NCBI GenBank assembly: GCA_013214025.1
Contig: JABSRN010000088.1
Span: forward strand, 1 to 49,192
Source of the DNA: Polyangiaceae bacterium
GTDB taxonomy: Bacteria > Myxococcota_A > Polyangia > Polyangiales > Polyangiaceae
Length of the DNA: 49,192 nucleotides
Direction: 5' to 3'
A program made the translations under genes and the position numbers. Position 1 is the first letter of the stretch. The number at the start of each line of letters is the position of its first letter. This document shows positions 1 through 7,428 of the stretch, one piece after another. The notes under the pieces were generated by a model, which ran no database searches, was not told the origin of the DNA, and saw only the letters and a list, made by a program, of their open reading frames with translations.

Positions 1-1266
1 CTCACAGCTCGGCTCGCTTGCCGCTGATGCTGAGACTGACGCTGGCACGATCTGCTTTCGCCACGCCGAGTGTGGTGCCAGCACGCCGTGGAAGCGCACC
101 AGTGGATGGCGCGGGGGCGGTATCAATGCGCTCATCCTCGCTAAGAACTCAAGCGGCGTCATCACCCGGTGCGTCTGGCTGCGTTTCCACGGGTTGCGTA
201 CCTTGTAAACGACCAACCCTTCTCGACTGACGCTCAATCGGTCCAGCGCGAACGGGCCACGACCGCAGTATCGGAACAGTCGCTCGCGTCCCGCCGCATC
301 GCCAACCTCAACAACCACTCCCGCATGAATGCTGTAGCCGTTGCCATCCCGAGCATGACGGCCGCGCTCTCGAATCCGTGGCGCGGGGGCTTCGTCCGAC
401 TGCTGCGATTCCCCAGTGCTCAACACCCCCGGCTCCTTTAGCTCCACCAGTTTTCCGACCCCGAGTGAGCCCTGGAGGCAGGCGTCTAGCGCGCTCGGCT
501 CCGATGGTTCGACCGGCGACCCATCGTCATCGAAATCGGCGAGGAGACCGCGCTTTCTCAGCCAACGCACCACCCGTACATGAACGGTCTGAGTGATCTC
601 CTGAAGATCCATCGCATCTGGTGCCGGCGCTGGCAAGAATCGACCCGGCCCGCCGTCGTCAGATGCCGTGTAGACGCCGTCCAAAACACAAACATGAAAA
701 TGCACGTGCAAGTTAAGACTGCCCCCGAAGCGATGGTGGAACGCTACGGCTCCACCTCGACTCTTCAAGGCTCCGGTTGAAGCCGCCCGTGCTCGTTGCC
801 AGCGAAATATCTCATCCACAAATACCCGACTGACCAGCGTCAGTGCGTCCGCGCGGGATGCGAGCAATAGCCTCAACTCGAACGGCACCGTGAGGACCCA
901 TTGACGCACACGCTCGTCTGGGAAGACGCGATCGGCGAGGTTGGCCGCGGTGTTGCTCATGCGGCGCGCATTGCAGCTGGGGCAGGCCCCTCGCTTCTTG
1001 CATGAAAAGGCGACAACGATGTCCAGGCCGCAATCACGACAATGGGCCAGCGCAAAACCGTACGCTGGAATGCCGCACTCAAGATAAGCGCGAAACTCTT
1101 GCTCGACGTACTTGGGTAAGCCGCGTGCATGGTTGTCACGGGCTTCCGACAAGAAGCTATTGAGATGCTCTCGGAGGATACGATGCAGCACGCTGTCTTC
1201 GGGACGGCGTGGCCGATACTTGGGGCTTGCACGTGACTCTGCGAAAACTGCGAGGGCGGCGGGCAC
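1..1266 (-). CDS. IS91-family (HUH/Y2) transposase, C-terminus cut by window edge
   Basis: A minus-strand frame stays open from a TAG at 1398-1396 to the left edge. The product would nick and transfer single-stranded DNA in rolling-circle transposition. An N-terminal YRPRRPEDSVLHR segment is followed by the IS91 zinc-binding domain (ECG, HCRDCG, FSCKKRGACPSCNARRM, about 1130-970), then LNLHVHFHVCVLDGV (about 718-674) with the HUH-type histidines. The YKVRNPW...PPPRHPLVRFHGVLAPHSAWR region (about 210-50) is the conserved C-terminal part expected to hold the catalytic tyrosine. No ATG lies in frame; GTG at 1266 is the first plausible start and GTG within EDSVLHR is another. At least 422 residues are present, close to the family's usual core. 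No internal stop or frameshift is seen, so the copy may be intact. Family assignment is firm; activity is unknown. Confidence 0.9.
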   Translation of the reverse strand, partial: MPAALAVFAESRASPKYRPRRPEDSVLHRILREHLNSFLSEARDNHARGLPKYVEQEFRAYLECGIPAYGFALAHCRDCGLDIVVAFSCKKRGACPSCNARRMSNTAANLADRVFPDERVRQWVLTVPFELRLLLASRADALTLVSRVFVDEIFRWQRARAASTGALKSRGGAVAFHHRFGGSLNLHVHFHVCVLDGVYTASDDGGPGRFLPAPAPDAMDLQEITQTVHVRVVRWLRKRGLLADFDDDGSPVEPSEPSALDACLQGSLGVGKLVELKEPGVLSTGESQQSDEAPAPRIRERGRHARDGNGYSIHAGVVVEVGDAAGRERLFRYCGRGPFALDRLSVSREGLVVYKVRNPWKRSQTHRVMTPLEFLARMSALIPPPRHPLVRFHGVLAPHSAWRKQIVPASVSASAASEPSCE

Positions 1267-1491
1267 GCTGTTTCGCTCCGCGAGAAGCGTGCCGAGCGTG
1301 AGGAGCGATTTGTCTCGGGATTTTGGGCATGGCGTGCGGCCACCGCCGACGGTAGACGGGCTACCCGCCGATGTCGGAGCTACCCCCGCTGGCCACTAGT
1401 CAGCTCCGCTCTTTACGCCGCAAGGTCTGGAGACCGCGAGTCCTCTCTCGCGCACGATAGAGAATCGCGCCAGTTGGCGATCGCTTCGAAG

Positions 1492-1524
1492 GCCCCCACA
1501 TGAAGTGAGGGGGCTTTCTTCGCT
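1492..1524 (+). terminator. Rho-independent terminator-like hairpin
   Basis: GCCCCC (1492-1497) pairs with GGGGGC (1509-1514), with a further CA/TG pairing inside around a TGAAG loop. A T-rich run (TTTCTTCGCTT) follows on the plus strand. No plus-strand gene ends just before it, so it may belong to a gene removed or displaced by the adjacent IS91 element. Confidence 0.5.
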
Positions 1525-1586
1525 TCTTGCGACGCCCCTTTGCACGAGTTCCTATCTCTTTGTGCATTTGGTTTGGGGCCCCCGAT

Positions 1587-1628
1587 CCTGAGGATCCGAC
1601 AGCAAGCTATTTGTGTAGGATCCTCAGG
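1587..1628. repeat. 11-bp perfect inverted repeat, possible terIS hairpin
   Basis: CCTGAGGATCC at 1587-1597 is the reverse complement of GGATCCTCAGG at 1618-1628, separated by 20 nt. The left arm region also contains the small palindrome GATCCTGAGGATC. It lies about 320 bp upstream of the transposase start, the side on which IS91/ISCR elements carry terIS. That role is a guess from position only. Confidence 0.45.
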
Positions 1629-1994
1629 CTCCAGCGCCGCCTTGGCGGAGCCGCGTCCTCCGTGTTTTTTAGCTGCTTCGCCCAATGCAGCTCGTTCGGT
1701 TGAACTGGTTCGGCTCCGGGGTAGTTGCAGAACAGCTAACCCCGCCAAAACCCCCAACCGTCACCGTCGACTCGTTCACGAGCGAGCGGGTCTGAGCCCT
1801 TCAACTGGCCAATGGCTAAGGGGGCAATCATCGCCTCGACGGGACAGCGGCCCCGGCATGAACAACGGCCGATTCCAGAGGTGGGCTAATGCCCTACCCA
1901 ATTTGAAACGGTTCATTGCCATCGGTCCAAATCGGGTACACTAGGCCAGACAGCCTGCCCACGCGGCCAGCTTGACCACTGTTCCCGTATTCCG

Positions 1995-2483
1995 ATGTCT
2001 ACAACACGAGTCCGATCGTCAGTCGAGCACTGGCCTGTAGTCACCCTCGACATCAACGCCAGCCCGATGCTCGACCAGGACTTCGAGCGGATGTTCGACG
2101 CCATGACCCGTGTGCTAAAACGGGAGCGTCGATTCACGCTGATCATCGACGCTCGCGGCTCGTCCAGCAAACTGACAGGATCGGTCCGAACCGTCATACA
2201 GTCCGGTCTGTCAAAAATATACGAGGACCTCGGTCGCTATCAAGTCGCAACGGCAATCGTCTTGGAGTCCGCCTACGCGAAAGGCCTCATGACTTCCGTC
2301 CTCTGGATTTTGCAGCAGCTGGGCGATCGCGACCAGCACAACTACGCGGTCTTCGCTACCTACGGCGAAGCCGCCAAGTGGGCCGTGGCCCAGCTCATCG
2401 AAGCCGGCATCACCGAGAGCTCCGAGCGAGCGTCGCTGCTTCGCGGAGTGACCGGAGGCAGCTCGCCCACGGCCAGCCCGTAG
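1995..2483 (+). CDS. STAS/SpoIIAA-like small protein
   Basis: A 162-residue soluble protein with no signal peptide or membrane segment. The pattern fits a STAS/SpoIIAA-like fold: an N-terminal strand (WPVVTLDI), a central strand with a conserved-looking Asp (TLIIDARG), a strand (ATAIVLES) followed by a helix, and a C-terminal YAVFATYGEAAKWAVAQL segment like the end of SpoIIAA/SEC14-type domains. Such proteins often act as signalling or lipid-associated modules, but nothing here identifies a partner. The ATG at 1995 is used; no clear Shine-Dalgarno sequence precedes it. It converges on the P450 gene and stands alone. The serine normally phosphorylated in anti-sigma antagonists cannot be placed with confidence. 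Confidence 0.6.
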   Translation: MSTTRVRSSVEHWPVVTLDINASPMLDQDFERMFDAMTRVLKRERRFTLIIDARGSSSKLTGSVRTVIQSGLSKIYEDLGRYQVATAIVLESAYAKGLMTSVLWILQQLGDRDQHNYAVFATYGEAAKWAVAQLIEAGITESSERASLLRGVTGGSSPTASP

Positions 2484-2525
2484 CTTTCTCCCGCGCAGAT
2501 CCACCCACTTCCCCCCCCGTGCGGC

Positions 2526-3710
2526 TCAGCCGAACTGGACCGGTAGGCGGTCGGGACTGCGGAAGGAGAAGCCGAAGATTCCGCATTCTTCCCCTTCTTT
2601 CAGTCGAAGGTTCGGCAGCCGCTTGAGAAGCGTACTGATGGCAATCTGAGACTCGGAATAGGCAACCCGCGATCCCATACAGAAATGCCGACCGTGACCG
2701 AAAGCCTCGTGGGCTGGTTCGTTGTTTCGGTAAATGTCGAAGCGATCGGGATCGGGATATCGCTTTTCGTCGCGGTTCGCCGAACCGAGAGAAACGTGGA
2801 TCTTGTCGCCCTCCTTCAACTGTACCCCCCCGAGCTCGAAGGACTGGGTAACGACCCTAGACACAATCTGAACCGGTGCTTCCCATCGTAGTCCCTCGTC
2901 AATAGCGGACCGTACGAGTTTTTCGTCCGCCAACACCGCATCAAACTGATCGCGGTTCTTGAGTAGACCGAACATGACCGAACCCAGCAAATGGTATGTG
3001 GTCTCTGCCCCAGCCAAGATCATCAGGCGTAGGAAGTTGACGACCGCCTCATCAGATAGCTGCTCCCCGTCGACTTCAGAGTTGCACAACATGGTGATCA
3101 AGTCAGTGCCCGAGCCACCGCGGCGTTCCGCTACGACAGGAGCGAGATACGCCGCGAACTTAGCGCCTGAGTCCATTCCAAGAAATGGGTCACTCACGAC
3201 GCGACAAAGATCGATGGCCCACTGGTGCACCTGCTCGTAGTCGTCAATCGGCAGGTCTAGAATCGTAGTGAACACGCGAAGCGGGTAGGTGAAGGTAAAG
3301 TCAGAAATCAAGTCCGCCTCTCCCTTGTCGACGAACTCATCGATCAAGTCATTGGCGATCTTGTTGGCCGCGACTTCAAACTTTCCGCGCAACGCACTCG
3401 GAGACAAAAACGGGCTAGCGAGCTTCCGGTGATCCAAGTGAGCCTTGCCATCCATCTCCAGAATCGTCTTACCCAACACCATGCCCACGCCTTCGGCATA
3501 GACCGCGTTGGAAAACACTGTGTCGTTGGCCATTACCTCGTGCGCGAGCTCAGCACTGGTGACGAGATAGAACTCGTAGATCATGCCCTTCACGTAAAGT
3601 ATGGGCGTTTCGCGCCGGAGTCGTGACCAAACCGGATGAGGGTTGGGCAACGGGTCCAGCTCACTGCCGCCAAAGAGATCGTTGATAGTCGGGGGGGTTG
3701 TTTCCGTCAT
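2526..3710 (-). CDS. Cytochrome P450
   Basis: A 394-residue soluble bacterial-type P450, expected to insert one oxygen atom of O2 into an organic substrate using electrons from a ferredoxin/reductase pair. The I-helix oxygen-activation motif AGAETT is at 233-238, the K-helix ExxR is EGLR at 272-275, and the heme loop FGHGRHFCMG is at 337-346 with Cys344 as axial ligand. No membrane anchor is present. It is the last gene of an ADH-ALDH-P450 operon: the gap to the aldehyde dehydrogenase is 22 nt and GAGGAA precedes the ATG. No ferredoxin or reductase gene is near, so redox partners must come from elsewhere. The neighbours suggest hydroxylation of a carbon skeleton followed by oxidation of the alcohol to aldehyde and acid; the substrate cannot be read from sequence. 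Confidence 0.95.
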   Translation of the reverse strand: MTETTPPTINDLFGGSELDPLPNPHPVWSRLRRETPILYVKGMIYEFYLVTSAELAHEVMANDTVFSNAVYAEGVGMVLGKTILEMDGKAHLDHRKLASPFLSPSALRGKFEVAANKIANDLIDEFVDKGEADLISDFTFTYPLRVFTTILDLPIDDYEQVHQWAIDLCRVVSDPFLGMDSGAKFAAYLAPVVAERRGGSGTDLITMLCNSEVDGEQLSDEAVVNFLRLMILAGAETTYHLLGSVMFGLLKNRDQFDAVLADEKLVRSAIDEGLRWEAPVQIVSRVVTQSFELGGVQLKEGDKIHVSLGSANRDEKRYPDPDRFDIYRNNEPAHEAFGHGRHFCMGSRVAYSESQIAISTLLKRLPNLRLKEGEECGIFGFSFRSPDRLPVQFG

Positions 3711-3732
3711 GTTCTATTCCTCAGCTATTTCC

Positions 3733-5214
3733 TCAGCCGCCGCTGCCCCACGAGATAGCCTGAACCTCCAGGTACTCGTGAAGGCCGAACTCTCCGCATT
3801 CGCGTCCGATGCCTGATTGTTTGAATCCACCGAATGGTGCTTCCAACAAGTTAAGCGCTCCGCCAATAGACACGCCACCTGTACGAATTTGTTTCGCGAT
3901 CTCAATCGCTCGCGCAGTGTCTTTAGTCAATATTCCACCGAAGAGGCCAAAGCTCGAATCGTTCGCGATCTGAACGGCCTCTTCGACGCTATCGTAGGGG
4001 ATGACGCTAACAACGGGGCCAAAAATCTCGTCGGTCGCGATTCGCATATCGTTCGTGACGTTGGAGAAGATCGTGGGCTCGAGAAAGTATCCCTTCTTCA
4101 GATGTTCCGGCCGGCGTCCGCCACAGACGAGCCTCGCGCCATCTGCTTTACCCGTCGAAATGTACTTTTCAACAGCCGCGCGCCGTTCTTCACGAATAAG
4201 GGGCCCGAGCATTACGCTTTTGTCATTCGGATCGCCGATCTGAACGAAGGCCTGAACGAACACGCTCATTTTTTCGACGAGTTCGTCGTGTCGAGCGCGG
4301 GACACCAACACCCGCGTATTCATCGCGCAGCCCTGGCCGGCGTGAAAAAAAGCCGGTGAGGCCGCATACGGTGCTGCCTCGTTGAGATTCCAGTCGTCCA
4401 ATATCAAATTGGCGGACTTTCCGCCGAGCTCCAAATGGACTCGTTTCAGAGTGGCTGCCGCACTGCTCATGATCCGTTTGCCCGTCTCGACAGAGCCGGT
4501 AAAGCTGATCTTGTCGATGCTCGGACTTTCGGCCAGTTCGATTCCAAGATCCGGCGACTCTCCAGCAACGACGTTGTAGACGCCCGCCGGTACGCCCGCC
4601 TCCTCCACCAATTCGGCGAACAACAAGTCGACAAGCGGACCGAAAGGCGATGGCTTCGTCACTCCAGTGCAGCCTGCGGCAATGAGCGGACCAAACTTCT
4701 GCACTGTCACGTACAGCGGGAAATTCCACGTAGGAATCAAGCCGCAAACACCAACAGGCTGACGATGCACCATAGAACTAACAGCCATGGTGCCGTTCTG
4801 AGTGGGCGCCGTACCCAATGGCAGCATCTGATCAAACTCGAAGCGAAGCGCGAGATCGGCGTAGTAGCGGAGGAGCTGAACCGGCATCTTCAGGTTGATG
4901 TAGTGGGTCACCCACTCGCAACCGTGTGTTTCGATGAGCAGCTTCCGGAACTCTCTCCGGCGCTCATGCAGCAGGTCAGCGATACGGTGAAGAATTTTCG
5001 ACCTGTCTTGGGGGGTGGTTTGGCGCCAAGGCCCCTTGTCGAATGCACGACGCGCGGCGGCGATAGCCATCTTCATATCCTCGCGGGTTCCGTTGGGAGC
5101 CTCCGCCACGATATCTTCCGTAGCCGGATTGATGATGCCAAATGTGTCGGGCGTAGCCACCCACTTGCCGTCGATATAATTCTTGTAAACGTTGTTATCG
5201 GAAGAGTTACCCAT
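3733..5214 (-). CDS. NAD(P)-dependent aldehyde dehydrogenase
   Basis: A 493-residue member of the aldehyde dehydrogenase superfamily, which oxidises aldehydes to carboxylic acids in the cytoplasm. Visible landmarks are PTWNFPL (161-167) for cofactor and substrate placement, FTGS (238-241) at the nucleotide-binding turn, LELGGKS (261-267) with general base Glu262, and GQGC (293-296) with nucleophile Cys296. Length is normal. TKPSP stands where KPSE or KPAE is more usual, keeping the lysine. AGGAG sits about 7 nt before the ATG. It is the middle gene of the operon, 111 nt after the alcohol dehydrogenase and 22 nt before the P450, and would take the aldehyde made by the dehydrogenase. Substrate class is unknown. 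Confidence 0.95.
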   Translation of the reverse strand: MGNSSDNNVYKNYIDGKWVATPDTFGIINPATEDIVAEAPNGTREDMKMAIAAARRAFDKGPWRQTTPQDRSKILHRIADLLHERRREFRKLLIETHGCEWVTHYINLKMPVQLLRYYADLALRFEFDQMLPLGTAPTQNGTMAVSSMVHRQPVGVCGLIPTWNFPLYVTVQKFGPLIAAGCTGVTKPSPFGPLVDLLFAELVEEAGVPAGVYNVVAGESPDLGIELAESPSIDKISFTGSVETGKRIMSSAAATLKRVHLELGGKSANLILDDWNLNEAAPYAASPAFFHAGQGCAMNTRVLVSRARHDELVEKMSVFVQAFVQIGDPNDKSVMLGPLIREERRAAVEKYISTGKADGARLVCGGRRPEHLKKGYFLEPTIFSNVTNDMRIATDEIFGPVVSVIPYDSVEEAVQIANDSSFGLFGGILTKDTARAIEIAKQIRTGGVSIGGALNLLEAPFGGFKQSGIGRECGEFGLHEYLEVQAISWGSGG

Positions 5215-5325
5215 ATCGGGCTCCTAAGTTTCAGCGTCCAATGGTGGATTCGCCGTTCGAGCATAGGTTGCAGCCGAGCCTTTCAGCCCGCGCCGCGTTC
5301 GCAACCGATTGCAGAAGTTGCACGA

Positions 5326-6402
5326 CTACGCCGGAAACTCGATCACGCTGCGTATGACCGTGCCGGCCTTCAATGCGTCAAAGGCATCGTTGATTTGATC
5401 GAGCTCGAAACGCTTGGTAATCATCGCTTCCAAGTCCAACCGCCCCGCCTGGTATAGGCGGATCAGCCGCCCGAACTCGGTGCGAACGTCTGCCGAACCG
5501 TACACGCTCCCTCGCAGCGTTTTCTCCGAATAAAAAATCTCCATAGCGCTGAACTGAACCATCTGGTCCATCGCTGCGACGCCCAGAATCGTTGTGGTCC
5601 CTCCTCGCCGTGTGGCATCCCATGCGCCACGAACTGTCGCCGCAGAGCCCACTACCTCGAAGGCGTAATCGAAACCCAGTCGCCGTGTAAGTTTTGCCTG
5701 TAGCTCCGGCAACTCATCCGGTGTGATGGCGTGGGTCGCTCCGAACTGCTTCGCCCACTCACGCTTGCTCTCTACCGGATCCACCGCGACGATTTCTGCC
5801 GCGCCGCAAATCTTCGCGCCCTGAATCACCGAGATTCCGACACCGCCAGCTCCGATCACCACCACGTTCGAGCCTGGCGTCACCTTCGCGCCATTCATCG
5901 CCGCGCCCACCCCAGTCGTCACGCCACATCCGATGAGCGCTGCCACGTCGAAAGGCACATCTTTGGGGATCTTGATCGCCGATATTTCGGGAACGACGGT
6001 TTCTTCACAGAAGGTCGCCGTACCAATCGTCGCCATCACGGGTGTTTCGCCCAATCGAAAATGGGGCATGCGCGTCTTCGCCATGCCCTTTTCGCAAAGG
6101 TTGGGCTGGTGAAATCCACAATAGGCGCAGCTGCCACAGGGCGGTCCCCAGGCGATGATCACGGAGTCCCCAGGCTTCACGCGAGTCACGCCTGTCCCGA
6201 CTTCGACAACAACCCCTGCCCCTTCATGACCCAACACGCTGGGTGTCGGCGCCGGCATCCGCCCCTCGATGCAAGAGAGATCTGAATGACACACGCCGGC
6301 CGCGCGCATCCGAATACGTACCTCGCCGGGTCCTGGCCCATCGAGGGAGAGGTCCTGGATTTCGAGACGGCTGCCAGTGGCACCTAAGATGGCGGCTTTC
6401 AT
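5326..6402 (-). CDS. Zinc-dependent alcohol dehydrogenase (class III-like MDR)
   Basis: A 358-residue medium-chain dehydrogenase/reductase that would oxidise an alcohol to an aldehyde with a nicotinamide cofactor. Catalytic zinc ligands are GVCHSD (Cys38) and GHE (His59, Glu60). Structural zinc cysteines are in PPCGSCAYCGFHQPNLC (Cys89, 92, 95, 103). The Rossmann motif is VVIGAGGVGISVIQGA. The sequence resembles the class III and NDMA-dependent group rather than quinone reductases. The open frame extends upstream to 6450, but ATG at 6402 (MKAAILGATG) is chosen because AAAAGGA lies just before it and homologues start there. It is the first gene of the ADH-ALDH-P450 operon, divergent from a MarR-type regulator, with a palindromic operator candidate 43-74 nt upstream. 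Confidence 0.93.
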   Translation of the reverse strand: MKAAILGATGSRLEIQDLSLDGPGPGEVRIRMRAAGVCHSDLSCIEGRMPAPTPSVLGHEGAGVVVEVGTGVTRVKPGDSVIIAWGPPCGSCAYCGFHQPNLCEKGMAKTRMPHFRLGETPVMATIGTATFCEETVVPEISAIKIPKDVPFDVAALIGCGVTTGVGAAMNGAKVTPGSNVVVIGAGGVGISVIQGAKICGAAEIVAVDPVESKREWAKQFGATHAITPDELPELQAKLTRRLGFDYAFEVVGSAATVRGAWDATRRGGTTTILGVAAMDQMVQFSAMEIFYSEKTLRGSVYGSADVRTEFGRLIRLYQAGRLDLEAMITKRFELDQINDAFDALKAGTVIRSVIEFPA

Positions 6403-6444
6403 GTGTGTCCTTTTTACTGGGGTAGACCCTCGGCCTGACCGCGC

Positions 6445-6476
6445 AAACACTACCTACCCCATGGTAGGTAGTGTTT
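6445..6476. promoter_or_regulatory. 32-bp perfect palindrome, likely operator of the ADH-ALDH-P450 operon
   Basis: Left arm AAACACTACCTACC (6445-6458), centre CCAT, right arm GGTAGGTAGTGTTT (6463-6476); the 14-bp arms are exact reverse complements. It lies between the divergent dehydrogenase and MarR-type genes and covers the -10 and spacer of a plausible promoter. No run of T follows, so a terminator is less likely. Binding by the neighbouring MarR protein is inferred from position. Confidence 0.75.
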
Positions 6477-6479
6477 CAA
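6451..6479 (-). promoter_or_regulatory. Candidate promoter of the ADH-ALDH-P450 operon
   Basis: On the minus strand TTGAAA (6479-6474) is followed after 17 bp by TAGGTA (6456-6451), about 50 nt before the dehydrogenase ATG. The -35 match is good and the -10 match weak. The 32-bp palindrome covers the -10 and spacer, which would suit repression by blocking polymerase. Confidence 0.4.
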
Positions 6480-6595
6480 TAGGTAAACCCTGAGAATGCG
6501 GACATTATTCCACCTCTCTACTACGGTGTTCCCAATATTCAGCGATTATTGATGGCGTTGACGAACCAGGGCCGCCGCCGATACAGTTCGCCAAA

Positions 6596-7147
6596 ATGGC
6601 GCGTGCTCCCCGTCGGACATCAAAAAAGAAGCCCTCCAAGCGGCCCGGCCCCGTCCCCGGTCTCGATCAGGCGCGAGCCGCGACCGCTTCAAAGAGTCTG
6701 CTCGGCCCCCTTCAGACCTTATCTCTCGATATTCGAGAGCAGTTCCGCGAAGGCCTGCGCCGCCGCGGGCACACAACTCGGCCTGTCCACTTCCAAGCGG
6801 TGGCCAACCTGCCCCAGGCTGGCGCTCGCCTGACATCGCTCGCTTCCCGGGCTGGCATCAGTAAACAAGCCATGGGCAAGCTGGTGGAAGAGCTCGAAGG
6901 CATCGGCTACGTCGAGCGCATCCCCGATCCGGCAGATGGCAGAGCCCGCCTCGTGCGTTTCACAAAATCTGGAATCGCTCTTATGCGCGACTCCTTAGTA
7001 GTGATCGACGAGATCTGGAGCGAATACGAGGCGATTCTCGGTCCTAAGAAACTCGTCCAACTGCGAGATTCGCTGGCGAAACTAAACCACGGGATCAGCA
7101 GCCAACGCTCCCACAACCTCGCCATGAAACTCGAGCTAGAGGACTGA
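6596..7147 (+). CDS. MarR-family transcriptional regulator
   Basis: A 183-residue protein with a basic, disordered N-terminus (about 1-30, rich in Arg, Lys and Pro) followed by a winged helix-turn-helix. LTSLASRAGISKQAMGKLV is the HTH, with the recognition helix at SKQAMGKLVEEL; IGYVERIPDPADGRARLVRF is the wing typical of MarR proteins, including the DPxDGR turn. Flanking helices would form the dimer interface. MarR proteins usually repress a divergent operon and release DNA on binding a small ligand. Here the divergent operon encodes a P450 and two dehydrogenases, and a perfect 32-bp palindrome lies between them, so this is the obvious candidate regulator. The ATG at 6596 has no strong ribosome binding site; the exact start is uncertain. 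Confidence 0.88.
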   Translation: MARAPRRTSKKKPSKRPGPVPGLDQARAATASKSLLGPLQTLSLDIREQFREGLRRRGHTTRPVHFQAVANLPQAGARLTSLASRAGISKQAMGKLVEELEGIGYVERIPDPADGRARLVRFTKSGIALMRDSLVVIDEIWSEYEAILGPKKLVQLRDSLAKLNHGISSQRSHNLAMKLELED

Positions 7148-7428
7148 TCTCAACCATAGCGCTATCGCGCCGCCGCCGTCCCTCGACCCAGAGGCGCCAA
7201 AATAGAGCCCCAATTCGCCTGCCAGCCTCCGGATCGTCCGATTCCGTTTTCAATGGGCAACACATCTGTCCGCTGGCAGTAGACCGGGCTAGGGCAACAA
7301 TCCGATCGCCCGGGATTACTCCCGCATCACTTAATTTTGATTCGTGCCGCCACAACGCGAGCCCAGCTCGCTCTGATAAACTACCCCGACCTCCCCTTAA
7401 CCTGCCTCACATAAACAAGGTCCAGACC

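Larger units (their letters stand above)
1267..1994. other. Gene-free flank of the IS91 element
   Basis: About 0.7 kb with no convincing coding sequence. Open frames here (for example 1540-1944 plus, 1413-1757 minus) lack recognisable domains and have a composition unlike the neighbouring genes. The stretch holds a terminator-like hairpin at 1492-1524 and an inverted repeat at 1587-1628. In IS91/ISCR elements the end upstream of the transposase (terIS) would lie in this interval, but I cannot place its boundary. Confidence 0.5.

Noticed and set aside
1540-1944. 134-codon plus-strand ORF in the IS91 flank
   Set aside because: Composition unlike neighbouring genes, no domain, and it runs through the inverted repeat at 1587-1628.
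4435-5457. 340-codon plus-strand open frame opposite the aldehyde dehydrogenase gene
   Set aside because: It overlaps a clear dehydrogenase gene with intact catalytic residues and crosses into the next gene's end. No domain is visible.
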